A DNA stretch of 52,034 nucleotides, taken from positions 1 through 52,034 of IMG/VR virus record IMGVR_UViG_3300024346_000096. One strand, written 5' to 3'. The stretch is from a virus. Shown here in pieces: positions 37,001 to 44,454 of this stretch (positions are counted from its first letter, which is position 1; every line of letters begins with the position of its first letter). The position numbers were made by a program, and so were the translations under genes. The notes beneath the pieces are model-generated. The model had not been told where the DNA came from. It saw nothing but the letters and a program-made list of their open reading frames with translations, and searched no databases.

Positions 37001-37696
37001 ATAGCCTCGGACGCTAAAATAGCAACTGGGTCATATATATTACCTAATGCTATTGGTACTGCTGGACAAGTATTAGCATATCCCGATGCCGGCACTGAAT
37101 TAGAATGGGTCACTCGCGGTGTGGATTTTGATGAAGTTCCTTCAGCTATGCAAACATTAGCTAGGACGATGGGTTGGGTTCCTGGATACAATAATAATGT
37201 TGAATCATCTGCTATTTGGAATATTGATGAGAACGCACTAGAGTTTACAACTGAAGCTTCGGCCTCGACCGGAGTAGTCCATAAAGCATTTTTTGTGAGA
37301 GCCGGAGAATCAATAAACGTTAGTTTACCAATAAAGGGCGATACTACTGCCGGTAATGCTGGTGTTAGTATACTTCTATATCAGTATCTTGCTACTAGCA
37401 CCCTGCCAGCTGGTAAAACTCATGTTGTAGATAGTGCATCATATAGTACTGCTCAACAGGCTGCTGCAGGTCACGCGGGCGGCGATACTGGTTATGACGC
37501 TAATAGCGGAAATTGGCAAACGTTTTCTATTAGTCAAGCTAGTGTTGATGAGGATACTTGGATTAGCATATCGGTTACCGTGACTTCATCATATATTAAT
37601 GGTGGAATTAGGAAGCTTTACTTAAAAGACCCACACATTGAAGTTAGCAGTGCTACCAAGCAAGATATGATAGCTTTGCAATACATTTTTGGATAA
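34058..37696 (+). CDS. Third long tail fibre with barrel and jelly-roll-like end
   Basis: A 1,212-residue fibre starting ATEKNFKVKKGLDVKSGVVT. Near residues 110-175 there is the shaft module shared with the other fibres (INSTSTSATNLEIEDITITL then NGAGIVIQD). One VGLGNSSP repeat occurs near 35445. Residues 633-760 form a beta-barrel-like module (LAKGDVVYIDQYEANGNQ, FGIVAAAANANANVNVYTFG). The C-terminal region (RAGESINVSLPIKGDT, WISISVTVTSSYINGGIRKL) is rich in alternating beta strands like a binding jelly-roll. No S74 chaperone is visible, so this fibre may depend on a separate chaperone such as the one at 42057. Confidence 0.82.
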   Translation: MATEKNFKVKKGLDVKSGVVTVENAPTSNAADLVVLKDGTNEIGKIKYSATDNLAIYASATDHAGINFIESAIIPMSAGTETNDAISLGDSTRAFKDLYLSGDLNVAGAINSTSTSATNLEIEDITITLNKSDSDSSSAANGAGIVIQDAVDASTDASILWNTTNDEFDFSNGITVNGDISLPDHITEVTGENAVAEDSAKIKLGASDDLTIYHDSAGGNRIDSDGHLRINTFNAGNEVIIVDKSTATAKTVAAFGRNGNLNPSVRLYEDGNIQVELSSGVTRFYGDVRIEDGNDFTNITPTVDTGIKGQALKYGDANKAILQFDAPAWTLFTGHDPDGAGAGAAIDAELLRMTAGGNFGVGTFADGAEPTHHLHLLSTTANTNTAEDIVKIESKSSNTTAAGFGANILFNAERADGAQQDQGRIGFIANTNTGTVLSSDFVISTATDGTITDKVWVKDDGRVGLGNSSPDADARLHISHSLPRIIFQDSDGTNQKGMFEQSGATLGLISQNNTTNGAIQFRGFNGTTTVNYAGFDSSGVLTLGDIVFPTAKGTAGQSLVMNAGATALEFGTPAVDNITKDNTSVAITDNGTDAGSITATVDGTAIAVIDGDGITVTGDVEASEFIGDVRGAVLFKAKASENLAKGDVVYIDQYEANGNQTKVAKANASDAAKMPAFGIVAAAANANANVNVYTFGTLSGLDTSSFSVNDELYVSATTAGALVDTAPAGSANLIQKIAKVLRSDGSAGSIKIMGAGRTNATPNLDEGKIFVGNASNKSVQVDDTITVDMANDKVDVVGDVKLPEGGGYYVQETAKRDSNNVAYAAGDAAGFEHKDSVKLYSVSDESVLDLFETKSDGSGGFIRRHSSRIRSGGNSYFLRPANFGIVAGTSQVSIKPIADSNNKHHIAFYSDNSNTGANNGTIGYIKSRENATTDTTSSLEIVLSRLVGSTITDNIILSADPDTTSSIGGDLDVVGTFTAGNIASDAKIATGSYILPNAIGTAGQVLAYPDAGTELEWVTRGVDFDEVPSAMQTLARTMGWVPGYNNNVESSAIWNIDENALEFTTEASASTGVVHKAFFVRAGESINVSLPIKGDTTAGNAGVSILLYQYLATSTLPAGKTHVVDSASYSTAQQAAAGHAGGDTGYDANSGNWQTFSISQASVDEDTWISISVTVTSSYINGGIRKLYLKDPHIEVSSATKQDMIALQYIFG

Positions 37697-37707
37697 AAAT
37701 AAAAATA

Positions 37708-38076
37708 ATGACTACTGAGAATATAAGCTTAAATACTAAAACAGGTGCAGATATAAACCTTGCTACTAAAATGTTATCAGTGCCGATGAATACTGGCACT
37801 GATACTGGTATACCCACTGGGTCCGGCAAGCTTATAATTATTGAAAATATTATGGTAACTAATGTTTCACAAAAAGCATGTGAATATATACTTACATACG
37901 AAAATACCTTTAGCAGTTATAGTAATAGGTTATTTGTTGTAATGGTAAATCCGAGTGAAAGCGTAATTTTAGCTAAAAAAACTCAGCCAGTGATTGGTAG
38001 CAATAGAACATTTTTTCATAAAGCAAGTGCACCAAGTGCCTTAACTGTTGTTTATTCATATAGAGAGCTTAGCTGA
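37708..38076 (+). CDS. Small tail accessory protein, paralogue 1
   Basis: A 122-residue protein and the first of six similar-sized genes. Its shared core is SESVILAKKTQPVIG (residues 83-97), preceded by an I-x-x-I-x-V-x-N strand pattern (IIIENIMVTNVS) and followed by LTVVYSYREL. The start ATG 37708 has only an A-rich leader and no clear ribosome site. The gene overlaps the next as TGATG. No known family; it is probably a beta-sandwich structural or adhesin-tip protein. Confidence 0.7.
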   Translation: MTTENISLNTKTGADINLATKMLSVPMNTGTDTGIPTGSGKLIIIENIMVTNVSQKACEYILTYENTFSSYSNRLFVVMVNPSESVILAKKTQPVIGSNRTFFHKASAPSALTVVYSYRELS

Positions 38077-38585
38077 TGGGTATAGTTAGAAATCTTATAG
38101 CAGGAAGTGACTTTGGTGTTAGTCACAGGTACGGAACACTAAGAGTAGGAGAACCGGTTTATTCGGTAGCGGTCGATGGGACCACTGGAGAACCAGAACA
38201 TCACACTGGAACTCTCCTAGCTGTAAAGGATGTAAAAGTTACCGGTGGCCAGGGGGTTGTTATTCGAAATGACGTTGGTCGGGTTACACGTCTTTGGGTT
38301 ACTAGTAGATATACAGCGAGTTCCTCTAAAGACTTTCTTCTTACAGTTGTAATACTGGAAGGACAAACCGTAAAGGGTTATATCGCAAAAGACCTTAAGG
38401 TTTATGCAGGGACCTCTGTAAATTTAGTTGATAAAGAACAGCCAATACACCTATCATCGGATGCAGAAATGAAAATACACGCCCATGTTAAATATGATGA
38501 TGGATCAACTGTATCTGGGCCTATTACTGTATTTTATGCATCATGCATTTCAGAAATAATCAGTAATAATACTGATGCTACGTAG
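38076..38585 (+). CDS. Small tail accessory protein, paralogue 2
   Basis: A 169-residue protein, longest of the six. The core at residues 112-127 (GTSVNLVDKEQPIHLS) matches paralogue 5 (NTAVTLIDKSNTLWLN) very well. The N-terminal 60 residues, starting MGIVRNLIAGSDFGVSHRYG, are unique to this member and may attach it to the particle. It ends with MKIHAHVKYDD and a SGPITVFYASC strand. The function is unknown. Confidence 0.7.
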   Translation: MGIVRNLIAGSDFGVSHRYGTLRVGEPVYSVAVDGTTGEPEHHTGTLLAVKDVKVTGGQGVVIRNDVGRVTRLWVTSRYTASSSKDFLLTVVILEGQTVKGYIAKDLKVYAGTSVNLVDKEQPIHLSSDAEMKIHAHVKYDDGSTVSGPITVFYASCISEIISNNTDAT

Positions 38586-38608
38586 CATAAATGAGGATTA
38601 TATAGAGT

Positions 38609-38998
38609 ATGTCTTTTAAAGTACCATCAAGCATAAAGCCGATTGTATATTGCACTACCGTTGAAAACGATGGGCAATGGCAAACTGTTGCCAATACTGA
38701 TAGTCCAACTAATGCTAATCAAATTATACAAATTGATAGCATTAAAATAAATCATACCTACAGCAGTGGTGTGCATACACTTCAATTACGTGCAAATCTT
38801 GGTGGCACTGCTACAGTATTCTTAGACCAACATCTTTTTAACGACAACACTTTAATTGCGCTACAGGCTGAAACACCTATATATTTAAATGGTGGAGATT
38901 ATCTTGAGATGAGATTATTCGATGAGAGTGGATATACCGGCACACCATATAGCGAGCTTGCTAATGTTATAATGACGGGTTGGGAGATCTTAAAATGA
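38609..38998 (+). CDS. Small tail accessory protein, paralogue 3
   Basis: A 129-residue protein behind GAGGA. The shared core reads NTLIALQAETPIYLN (residues 80-94), after an IIQIDSIKINHTYSSGVHT strand-turn-strand and a TVFLDQHLF strand. The end GWEILK overlaps the next start as ATGA. The sequence similarity to paralogues 2 and 5 is weak but the order of strands is the same. Confidence 0.68.
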   Translation: MSFKVPSSIKPIVYCTTVENDGQWQTVANTDSPTNANQIIQIDSIKINHTYSSGVHTLQLRANLGGTATVFLDQHLFNDNTLIALQAETPIYLNGGDYLEMRLFDESGYTGTPYSELANVIMTGWEILK

Positions 38999-39408
38999 GT
39001 GTTGCACCACAAAGCCATATTGTAAGTTGGAGTGCTAATATGAGTAGTGTCGGGTCTCCAGTCACCTTTAACCGTACTTCCTTAGGCGAATTTACAGTAC
39101 CAGATTCGGCTATGGTTCAAAGCATAATTTCGATTAGAGTTGTTAACAGTGATACTAAAGCATATAGTATAAATGGATATTGGTGGGATCCAACAACATC
39201 GCTAAAATTAGGTAATATTACACCTGGCTTCGTGGCAATTCCACCTATGACAACCTTATATTTAAAGGGGGCATCAGAGTATGCTCATCATGAAGCTGAT
39301 ATAAGATTTCTAATGGGGGGTCAGAGTACCGGGCCGAATGGAACTAACCAAAAATTTCTTACAGTAACCGTAACCGCATCATACGCGTACGCAGACGGAA
39401 GGCGATAG
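38995..39408 (+). CDS. Small tail accessory protein, paralogue 4
   Basis: A protein of 137 residues starting MSVAPQSHIVSWSANM. I chose the ATG at 38995, overlapping the previous TGA as ATGA, with GGGAG 8-12 bases upstream; a TTG further up (38980) is in frame but lacks a ribosome site. The core is less typical (TTLYLKGASEYAHHEA), preceded by VQSIISIRVVNSDTKAYSIN, and it ends FLTVTVTASYAY. Membership of the family is likely but weaker than for its neighbours. Confidence 0.62.
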   Translation: MSVAPQSHIVSWSANMSSVGSPVTFNRTSLGEFTVPDSAMVQSIISIRVVNSDTKAYSINGYWWDPTTSLKLGNITPGFVAIPPMTTLYLKGASEYAHHEADIRFLMGGQSTGPNGTNQKFLTVTVTASYAYADGRR

Positions 39409-39412
39409 TAAA

Positions 39413-39832
39413 ATGACTAGCACATTAAGCAAATTTACATTTAGCGATAATTTTTTAGATGTTAATATGGAATACGCTCCAGTTACTCGTTCTATGGTAA
39501 GGTTTACCAGTAATAATCAAACCATTACAGTGCTTCAACCAGCAGCTGGGGAAGGGCCTGTAAGAATAGATAGTTTAACCTTAAGTTTGTATACTAATAG
39601 CTATGGTTATGGGTTTCAGTTATACGTTAAAAATACTGATACAAATCATATCACTTACTTAATACGAAATATGTTTGTAGCAGAAAATACTGCAGTGACT
39701 CTAATAGATAAAAGCAATACGCTTTGGCTTAATGACGACAACATGGTCCTAATGGCTTATATACAAAGTGTTCAGACTGGTGCTACTGATTTTCCTACTA
39801 TTAGCTTTTCTTCTACTAAATTTGAGAAATAA
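39413..39832 (+). CDS. Small tail accessory protein, paralogue 5
   Basis: A 139-residue protein. Residues 92-107 (NTAVTLIDKSNTLWLN) form the core shared with paralogue 2. Upstream is the strand VRIDSLTLSLYTNSYGYGFQ, and downstream MVLMAYIQSV and FPTISFSSTKF. It starts four bases after the preceding stop with no evident strong ribosome site, so translation is probably coupled. Confidence 0.7.
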   Translation: MTSTLSKFTFSDNFLDVNMEYAPVTRSMVRFTSNNQTITVLQPAAGEGPVRIDSLTLSLYTNSYGYGFQLYVKNTDTNHITYLIRNMFVAENTAVTLIDKSNTLWLNDDNMVLMAYIQSVQTGATDFPTISFSSTKFEK

Positions 39833-39843
39833 GGTATAATATA

Positions 39844-40218
39844 ATGCCAAAATTACATGATATTGAAGGCTATGAGCTTAAACACCTTTCTGGTTCTGCT
39901 CAAGTTAACTCAGCAAAGACCATTACTACTAATGGCTTTGCAAACGCCCACCGGTATATATCTGGTCTCATTACTAACACTGATTCGTCTCAGGTAATTG
40001 ACGTAGTTGTTTATTATTCAGATTACAGCAATAGTTTTGCTGAGTCAGCATTGTATAGTGCAAGATTGCATCCAAATGAAACTATAAATATTTTTTCAAA
40101 GGATATGCCATTTGTATTAGCTAGGGTTGAATCTTTAAAGTTAAAGTTTATTGGCCAAGCTGGATGCAGTGATCTTTCATATTACATTAGCTACGAATAT
40201 TTTTTAGGAGTGATATAA
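39844..40218 (+). CDS. Small tail accessory protein, paralogue 6
   Basis: A 124-residue protein with the core NETINIFSKDMPFVLA (residues 78-93), the strand YISGLITNTDSSQVIDVVVY and a final SYEYFLGVI. It ends exactly where the next gene begins (stop, then ATG 40219). A weak AAGG lies eleven bases before the start. Together with the others it forms a tight operon downstream of the fibre genes. Confidence 0.7.
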   Translation: MPKLHDIEGYELKHLSGSAQVNSAKTITTNGFANAHRYISGLITNTDSSQVIDVVVYYSDYSNSFAESALYSARLHPNETINIFSKDMPFVLARVESLKLKFIGQAGCSDLSYYISYEYFLGVI

Positions 40219-41172
40219 ATGCCGTATAATCACTATAAAAATAAATCATTTATACTCGGTGGCGACAGACTAGAAGATAATCGATTTTTAAGCCCAGGCA
40301 TTGTGGATATGGATATGAAAATGCGGGACAATAGTCCTAAGCATACAATCAACCATACAGGAGTAGGATCAGCATTAGATGCATTAAATTCTGCCTCAGG
40401 TCACAATAACCAAGCCGTATTAACCGCAATACAGAGCGTAGAACCTAATGCAAAGATTTGGGCTATACCGCATAGAAGTCTTGGAGTATTTGAAAGCCTT
40501 TCGGCGCATACTGGTTCTACTGGTAGTTTGCCAAATAGTGGTACATTTTCTAAGGGTTTATTTGATGATCCAGCCACATATTCAATTGCTCCGTCTAATT
40601 TTCCAGGTTTAACTTCAGGTTGTTTGTGGTATTGTATATCACTATTTACATCTACAGTTTCAGGTGTTGGTAGCGCTCATGTTGGTGATATATATATTAA
40701 TTATAGGCAAGAAAAGGCTACTGGAAGTAATGGCTTATCATCTTTGTTTTCTCCAGTTATGGTGCGTCCCACAGAGGGCTTTGCTGTTTATGGGGAATAT
40801 AGTGGGGATGCTAATGCTGATGCGGGGTTTGCTCAAGCCTTTACATCGCACCGGTCAGGTACTATCTTTTCTTCAGGCCAAGACTCTGGCTCTAATGGTT
40901 ACCATTCTAGTTCAAAATTTTCAAATCAAGACGGCGTATGGGGGTTTAGGGAAGAGCAAGTTCTTGATGGACATGGGCTGCTGGGGAGTACCTTAAACGG
41001 TAGTAGTGCTATGCAATTGGCTTCGCCTTCGGCTACCTATGGTGCTGATACCTTTGGTATTCAAAACTATAGATCAACGGATAGCTTGGTGAATGATATT
41101 TATTGGGCTGGCAATAACCCTATTAGCAATGATGACAATTGGCGTGCATACATATGGAGTGTATTTGAATGA
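40219..41172 (+). CDS. Possible receptor-binding or fibre-tip protein A
   Basis: A 317-residue protein behind AGGAGTGATATAA. The N-terminus (MPYNHYKNKSFILGGDRLED) looks like a virion-binding segment; the rest is rich in G, S, N, Y and W (GLFDDPATYS, GCLWYCISLF, VWGFREEQVLDGHG, IYWAGNNPISNDDNWRAYIW), typical of surface-exposed adhesins. The short helical start and the later beta pattern suggest a compact head domain. It overlaps the next gene as ATGA. Function is inferred from place and composition only. Confidence 0.65.
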   Translation: MPYNHYKNKSFILGGDRLEDNRFLSPGIVDMDMKMRDNSPKHTINHTGVGSALDALNSASGHNNQAVLTAIQSVEPNAKIWAIPHRSLGVFESLSAHTGSTGSLPNSGTFSKGLFDDPATYSIAPSNFPGLTSGCLWYCISLFTSTVSGVGSAHVGDIYINYRQEKATGSNGLSSLFSPVMVRPTEGFAVYGEYSGDANADAGFAQAFTSHRSGTIFSSGQDSGSNGYHSSSKFSNQDGVWGFREEQVLDGHGLLGSTLNGSSAMQLASPSATYGADTFGIQNYRSTDSLVNDIYWAGNNPISNDDNWRAYIWSVFE

Positions 41173-42044
41173 AGGGTAATCTTGGAAGAGTAGGTGCAGT
41201 AAGAAGCATAGACGATGCACGCAATTACGGTGGCCATGTCGACCTGGCTGACATTCATAATACTCGTGAAGAAAAGCAGATATTTAAAAACGAAAGGGAG
41301 AACTATCGCTGGCCCTTTAGTTCGTTAGATACAGTTTCAGATTTATACAATGTTTGGACTTCGGTGAAGTGCAACCGCGCGATTAATAGCCAAACATATA
41401 TGAACGGCGGGAATGCTGATTATAGCGGACCGTTTGACGTAACTGAACAGTTTTTTAGAGTAACTCCTGGCAATTATAAACTTTACTTAGCACACGTAAT
41501 AACGTTATCTGGTAAGTTATTTAACAACGATACTCCTATAGGAGGTGTGCAAATTTTAGATGCTAAGGGTGAAGTTTTACATTTTATCGCATGCAATGCG
41601 GCCGAAGATAAATGGGAAACTCAAAGTACTGAGCAAAACATTTATGCAGCACCCACTGTACCCAGCGGTTACAGTGCTGGTGGCTGGAGTACTCCTGCTA
41701 ATCTTAGTAATACCCAGACTGGACTATCAAAACGATTTTCTTATGCGAGTTATACAAGTAGCCAGTATACCGGAGCTGACAATGGAATATCTACTAATGG
41801 TTTAGATACAACACCAATGACTGTTGGCGACGGTACAATGCCGCAAGGGCCCGCTCATACACAGTACATGTATAGAGAAACATCGAGCCCAACATCAGCA
41901 AACAGTTGGGCAATTTGCAGAACTAAGGACGCTTACGCTATACCTGCATTTGGTTCTATAAGAATAGCTTATGCTATTACAATTCCAACTGAAGATATTA
42001 GCGATATAGATCCCAATGGGACATTCAAGACAGCTTTCTACTAG
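41169..42044 (+). CDS. Possible receptor-binding or fibre-tip protein B
   Basis: A 291-residue protein. It begins MKGNLGRVGAVRSIDDARNY and has several aromatic, glycine-rich strands (FFRVTPGNYKLYLAHVITLS, YSAGGWSTPANLSNT, YMYRETSSPTSANSWAICRT, FGSIRIAYAITIP). Like its neighbour it looks like a beta-rich tail-tip protein rather than an enzyme; I see no active-site motif. It lies directly before a fibre assembly chaperone, in a place where receptor-binding proteins are often found. Confidence 0.65.
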   Translation: MKGNLGRVGAVRSIDDARNYGGHVDLADIHNTREEKQIFKNERENYRWPFSSLDTVSDLYNVWTSVKCNRAINSQTYMNGGNADYSGPFDVTEQFFRVTPGNYKLYLAHVITLSGKLFNNDTPIGGVQILDAKGEVLHFIACNAAEDKWETQSTEQNIYAAPTVPSGYSAGGWSTPANLSNTQTGLSKRFSYASYTSSQYTGADNGISTNGLDTTPMTVGDGTMPQGPAHTQYMYRETSSPTSANSWAICRTKDAYAIPAFGSIRIAYAITIPTEDISDIDPNGTFKTAFY

Positions 42045-42056
42045 AGGAACAAATTA

Positions 42057-42494
42057 ATGACATTTTACACTAAAAACGGATGCTATCCAAGACATTTACC
42101 TGAAATTCTAGAAATGCCTAATGGTGAAATCCGAACTGACTCATCTACTTTTACAGATGAAGAACTAGCCTTAACTGGCTGGACTGAAGCTCCAAGTCAT
42201 CCGACCGATTTCGACCCAGAAGTTCAAATTATGGATTGGAATACCGAAACTTCTAATTATGAAGTAATAGATATTCCACAGAGTGAGTTGGATGCGAGAG
42301 AAGCATTTGGTTGGCTAGGGCTTAGAGGCGAAAGAAACGAAATATTATCACAAAGTGATTATATGGTAATTAAAGCGTACGAAACTGGAACAACCCTAGA
42401 TTCCGAATGGGCTACCTATAGACAAGCTTTACGTGATTTACCCAGCAGCACTAGTGATCTTAATGCTGTGGTTTGGCCCACTAAGCCTTCATAA
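42057..42494 (+). CDS. Tail fibre assembly chaperone-like protein
   Basis: A 145-residue protein. The C-terminal domain (ARE..GWLGLRGERNEILSQS, then DYMVIKAYETGTTLDSEWAT and YRQALRDLP) is the signature of the phage tail assembly chaperone family (PF16778-like), in which a WxxxRxxRdxLLxxSDw-type motif is usual. The N-terminal half (TKNGCYPRHLPEILEMPNGE) contains short sequence matching fibre-chaperone N-termini. Such proteins help fold and trimerise host-recognition fibres. It is the last gene of the fibre block, behind AGAGGAAC. Confidence 0.78.
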   Translation: MTFYTKNGCYPRHLPEILEMPNGEIRTDSSTFTDEELALTGWTEAPSHPTDFDPEVQIMDWNTETSNYEVIDIPQSELDAREAFGWLGLRGERNEILSQSDYMVIKAYETGTTLDSEWATYRQALRDLPSSTSDLNAVVWPTKPS

Positions 42495-42496
42495 CA

Positions 42497-42504
42497 TATA
42501 AATA
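42497..42504 (+). promoter_or_regulatory. T4-type late promoter TATAAATA, upstream copy, for gp13
   Basis: First of two exact late boxes in the gap between the fibre chaperone and gp13. The predicted start is near 42510. Confidence 0.72.
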
Positions 42505-42509
42505 AACCA

Positions 42510-42517
42510 TATAAATA
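42510..42517 (+). promoter_or_regulatory. T4-type late promoter TATAAATA, downstream copy, for gp13
   Basis: Second exact box, 13 bases after the first, with a predicted start near 42523. The gp13 ribosome site AAGAGG and ATG follow. The two boxes are in tandem on the same strand. Confidence 0.72.
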
Positions 42518-42540
42518 TAGTAAAGTAAGAGGTGTTTTAA

Positions 42541-43509
42541 ATGGCAAAACCAAACAGTAGAGCAACTTTAATTGATTACTGCCTTAGAAATCTAGGTGCA
42601 CCAGTAATTGAAATTAATGTTGACGACGATCAGCTAGATGATAGAATAGACGAAGCTCTACAATTCTATCAGCACTATCATGCAGATGCCATTGAAAAAG
42701 TATTTTTAAAGCATAAAATTGACTATACTAAGTTTACAATGACTTATACGGGAGAGACTCAAGCACTCACTGTTGGTGAAACTATTACTGGTGATAATGG
42801 TGCTACTGCTAAGATATTAGCTAAAAGCGACACTAATGTTATAGTCATAGGCAGTTATAATCCAAGTGCAGGTGCATTCGTTAATGGCACTGTTATAACT
42901 GGTGGTACTTCTACCAATTCTGCTACCATATCGATTGTCCATCCTGGTGCTATTGACTACGGCTATATTCCAATTCCAGAGTTAGTAACTGACGTTATTC
43001 GGGTTCTTCCAATTAGAGATCATAGCTCGAGCACAAGCCTTTTCGATGTTAAATACCAAATGCATCTAAACGATATGTATAGTCTTGGTTATATGGGTAG
43101 TCTACTAGAATATACTATGGCCAAAGAATACTTAGCCACACTTGATATTCTTATTGATTCAGACGATAAGTTTGTCTCATTTGATCGACACCAAGATCGT
43201 TTAAGAATTGATATGGATTGGGCTAATGAAGTTTCAGTTGGTGGTTATATTGTAGTTGAAGCTTATCGAATTATTGATCCAGGTACATTTACTGATGTGT
43301 ATAACGATTACTTCTTAAAGAAATATGCTACGGCACTCGTTAAGAAACAATGGGGTGCAAATCTAATAAAATTTGAAGGTATGACAATGCCTGGCGGGGT
43401 TACTTTCAACGGTCGCCAATTGTTTGATGATGCCGTTGAGGAATTGCAAAGACTAGAAGAAGAAGTCAGATTAAACTGGGAACAGCCAGTTGACTTCTAT
43501 ATAGGATAA
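42541..43509 (+). CDS. 13: gp13-like neck protein
   Basis: A 322-residue protein (T4 gp13 is 309). It has the family signature YCLRNLGAPVIEINVDDDQL, DDRIDEALQFYQHYHADA and the later DVKYQMHLNDMYSLGY. A GETITG-type module is inserted at about residues 75-131 (LTVGETITGDNGATAKILA, NGTVITGGTSTNSATIS). Gp13 and gp14 form the neck that closes the filled head and joins the tail. It is the first gene of the right-hand operon. Confidence 0.92.
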   Translation: MAKPNSRATLIDYCLRNLGAPVIEINVDDDQLDDRIDEALQFYQHYHADAIEKVFLKHKIDYTKFTMTYTGETQALTVGETITGDNGATAKILAKSDTNVIVIGSYNPSAGAFVNGTVITGGTSTNSATISIVHPGAIDYGYIPIPELVTDVIRVLPIRDHSSSTSLFDVKYQMHLNDMYSLGYMGSLLEYTMAKEYLATLDILIDSDDKFVSFDRHQDRLRIDMDWANEVSVGGYIVVEAYRIIDPGTFTDVYNDYFLKKYATALVKKQWGANLIKFEGMTMPGGVTFNGRQLFDDAVEELQRLEEEVRLNWEQPVDFYIG

Positions 43510-43512
43510 TTA

Positions 43513-44454
43513 ATGCCTAGAAACGTATACTTTTCCCAAGCCGTTAGATCAGAGCAAAATCTATACGAAGATTTGGTAATAGAATCACTTAAGATATTTG
43601 GACAAGACGTCTATTATATTCCGCGTACTCTCGTTAATCGCGATAGCATTCTAAACGAAGATCCTGCTTCTAACTTTGATGATGCTTACCTAATGGAAGC
43701 ATACATTGAGAATGTCGATGGCTTTGAAGGAGCAGGTGATTTATACCAGAAGTTTGGTCTTGAAATACGAGATGAAGCTTCATTTGTCATTTCACGTAAA
43801 GCATGGAATAATATGATTGGTGGTTACGAGAGTCAAATAAGACCACAGGAAGGTGATCTATTATTCTTACCAATGACTAACTCATTCTTTGAGATTACAT
43901 TCGTAGAGCATGATAAGCCATTCTACCAGTTATCTAACTTACCAGTTTATAAACTTACGTGTTCACTCTTCGAGTATAACGATGAGAAATTTGAAACTGG
44001 CCTTGACGTTATTGATGATACTATGGGCGCAGAAGCTTATCTGGTTGGAATGGATGTATCTGTTACAGCTGCAGCACACTTTGAGCAAGGCGAGGTTATA
44101 ACACAAACCTTGATTGATGCTGATGGCGATACTCCAGCAATTAATGTGTTTGGAACCGTTCAAACAATAGTTAAAACATCAGACACTGTTGCGACCTTAG
44201 GGGTATCTAATGTTGGTGTAACTGGTGCTAGTGATTATAGACAATTTGTGGTATCAGGTACCAAAGGATTAGTTGGAGCAGAATCTACTAATACTTGTTA
44301 CATTACTAAAGTATACGACGTAGGCGATAACGACGCTGAAAACTTTATGGCAAATGATGGTGACGCTCAAAACGTAGCAATGGAATCATTTGCTGACAAT
44401 TTCTTAGACTTTACGGAAGCAAATCCGTTTGGTGATCCTTCGGAGAACTTTTAA
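43513..44454 (+). CDS. 14: gp14-like neck protein
   Basis: A 313-residue protein (T4 gp14 is 256). It begins MPRNVYFSQAVRSEQNLYED and has IFGQDVYYIPRTLVNRDSIL, FGLEIRDEASFVISRKAW and RPQEGDLLFLPMTNSFFEI, the gp14 family core. Residues 188-268 (HFEQGEVITQTLIDADGDTP, VVSGTKGLVGAESTN) look like a further copy of the module found in gp13, and would explain the extra length. It works with gp13 in the neck. The gene begins three bases after the gp13 stop and overlaps gp15 by one base. Confidence 0.92.
   Translation: MPRNVYFSQAVRSEQNLYEDLVIESLKIFGQDVYYIPRTLVNRDSILNEDPASNFDDAYLMEAYIENVDGFEGAGDLYQKFGLEIRDEASFVISRKAWNNMIGGYESQIRPQEGDLLFLPMTNSFFEITFVEHDKPFYQLSNLPVYKLTCSLFEYNDEKFETGLDVIDDTMGAEAYLVGMDVSVTAAAHFEQGEVITQTLIDADGDTPAINVFGTVQTIVKTSDTVATLGVSNVGVTGASDYRQFVVSGTKGLVGAESTNTCYITKVYDVGDNDAENFMANDGDAQNVAMESFADNFLDFTEANPFGDPSENF

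Noticed and set aside
38980-38994. A TTG start for small paralogue 4 at 38980
   Set aside because: It would extend the protein by five residues into the upstream gene without a ribosome site; the ATG at 38995 overlaps the previous stop in the usual ATGA manner.
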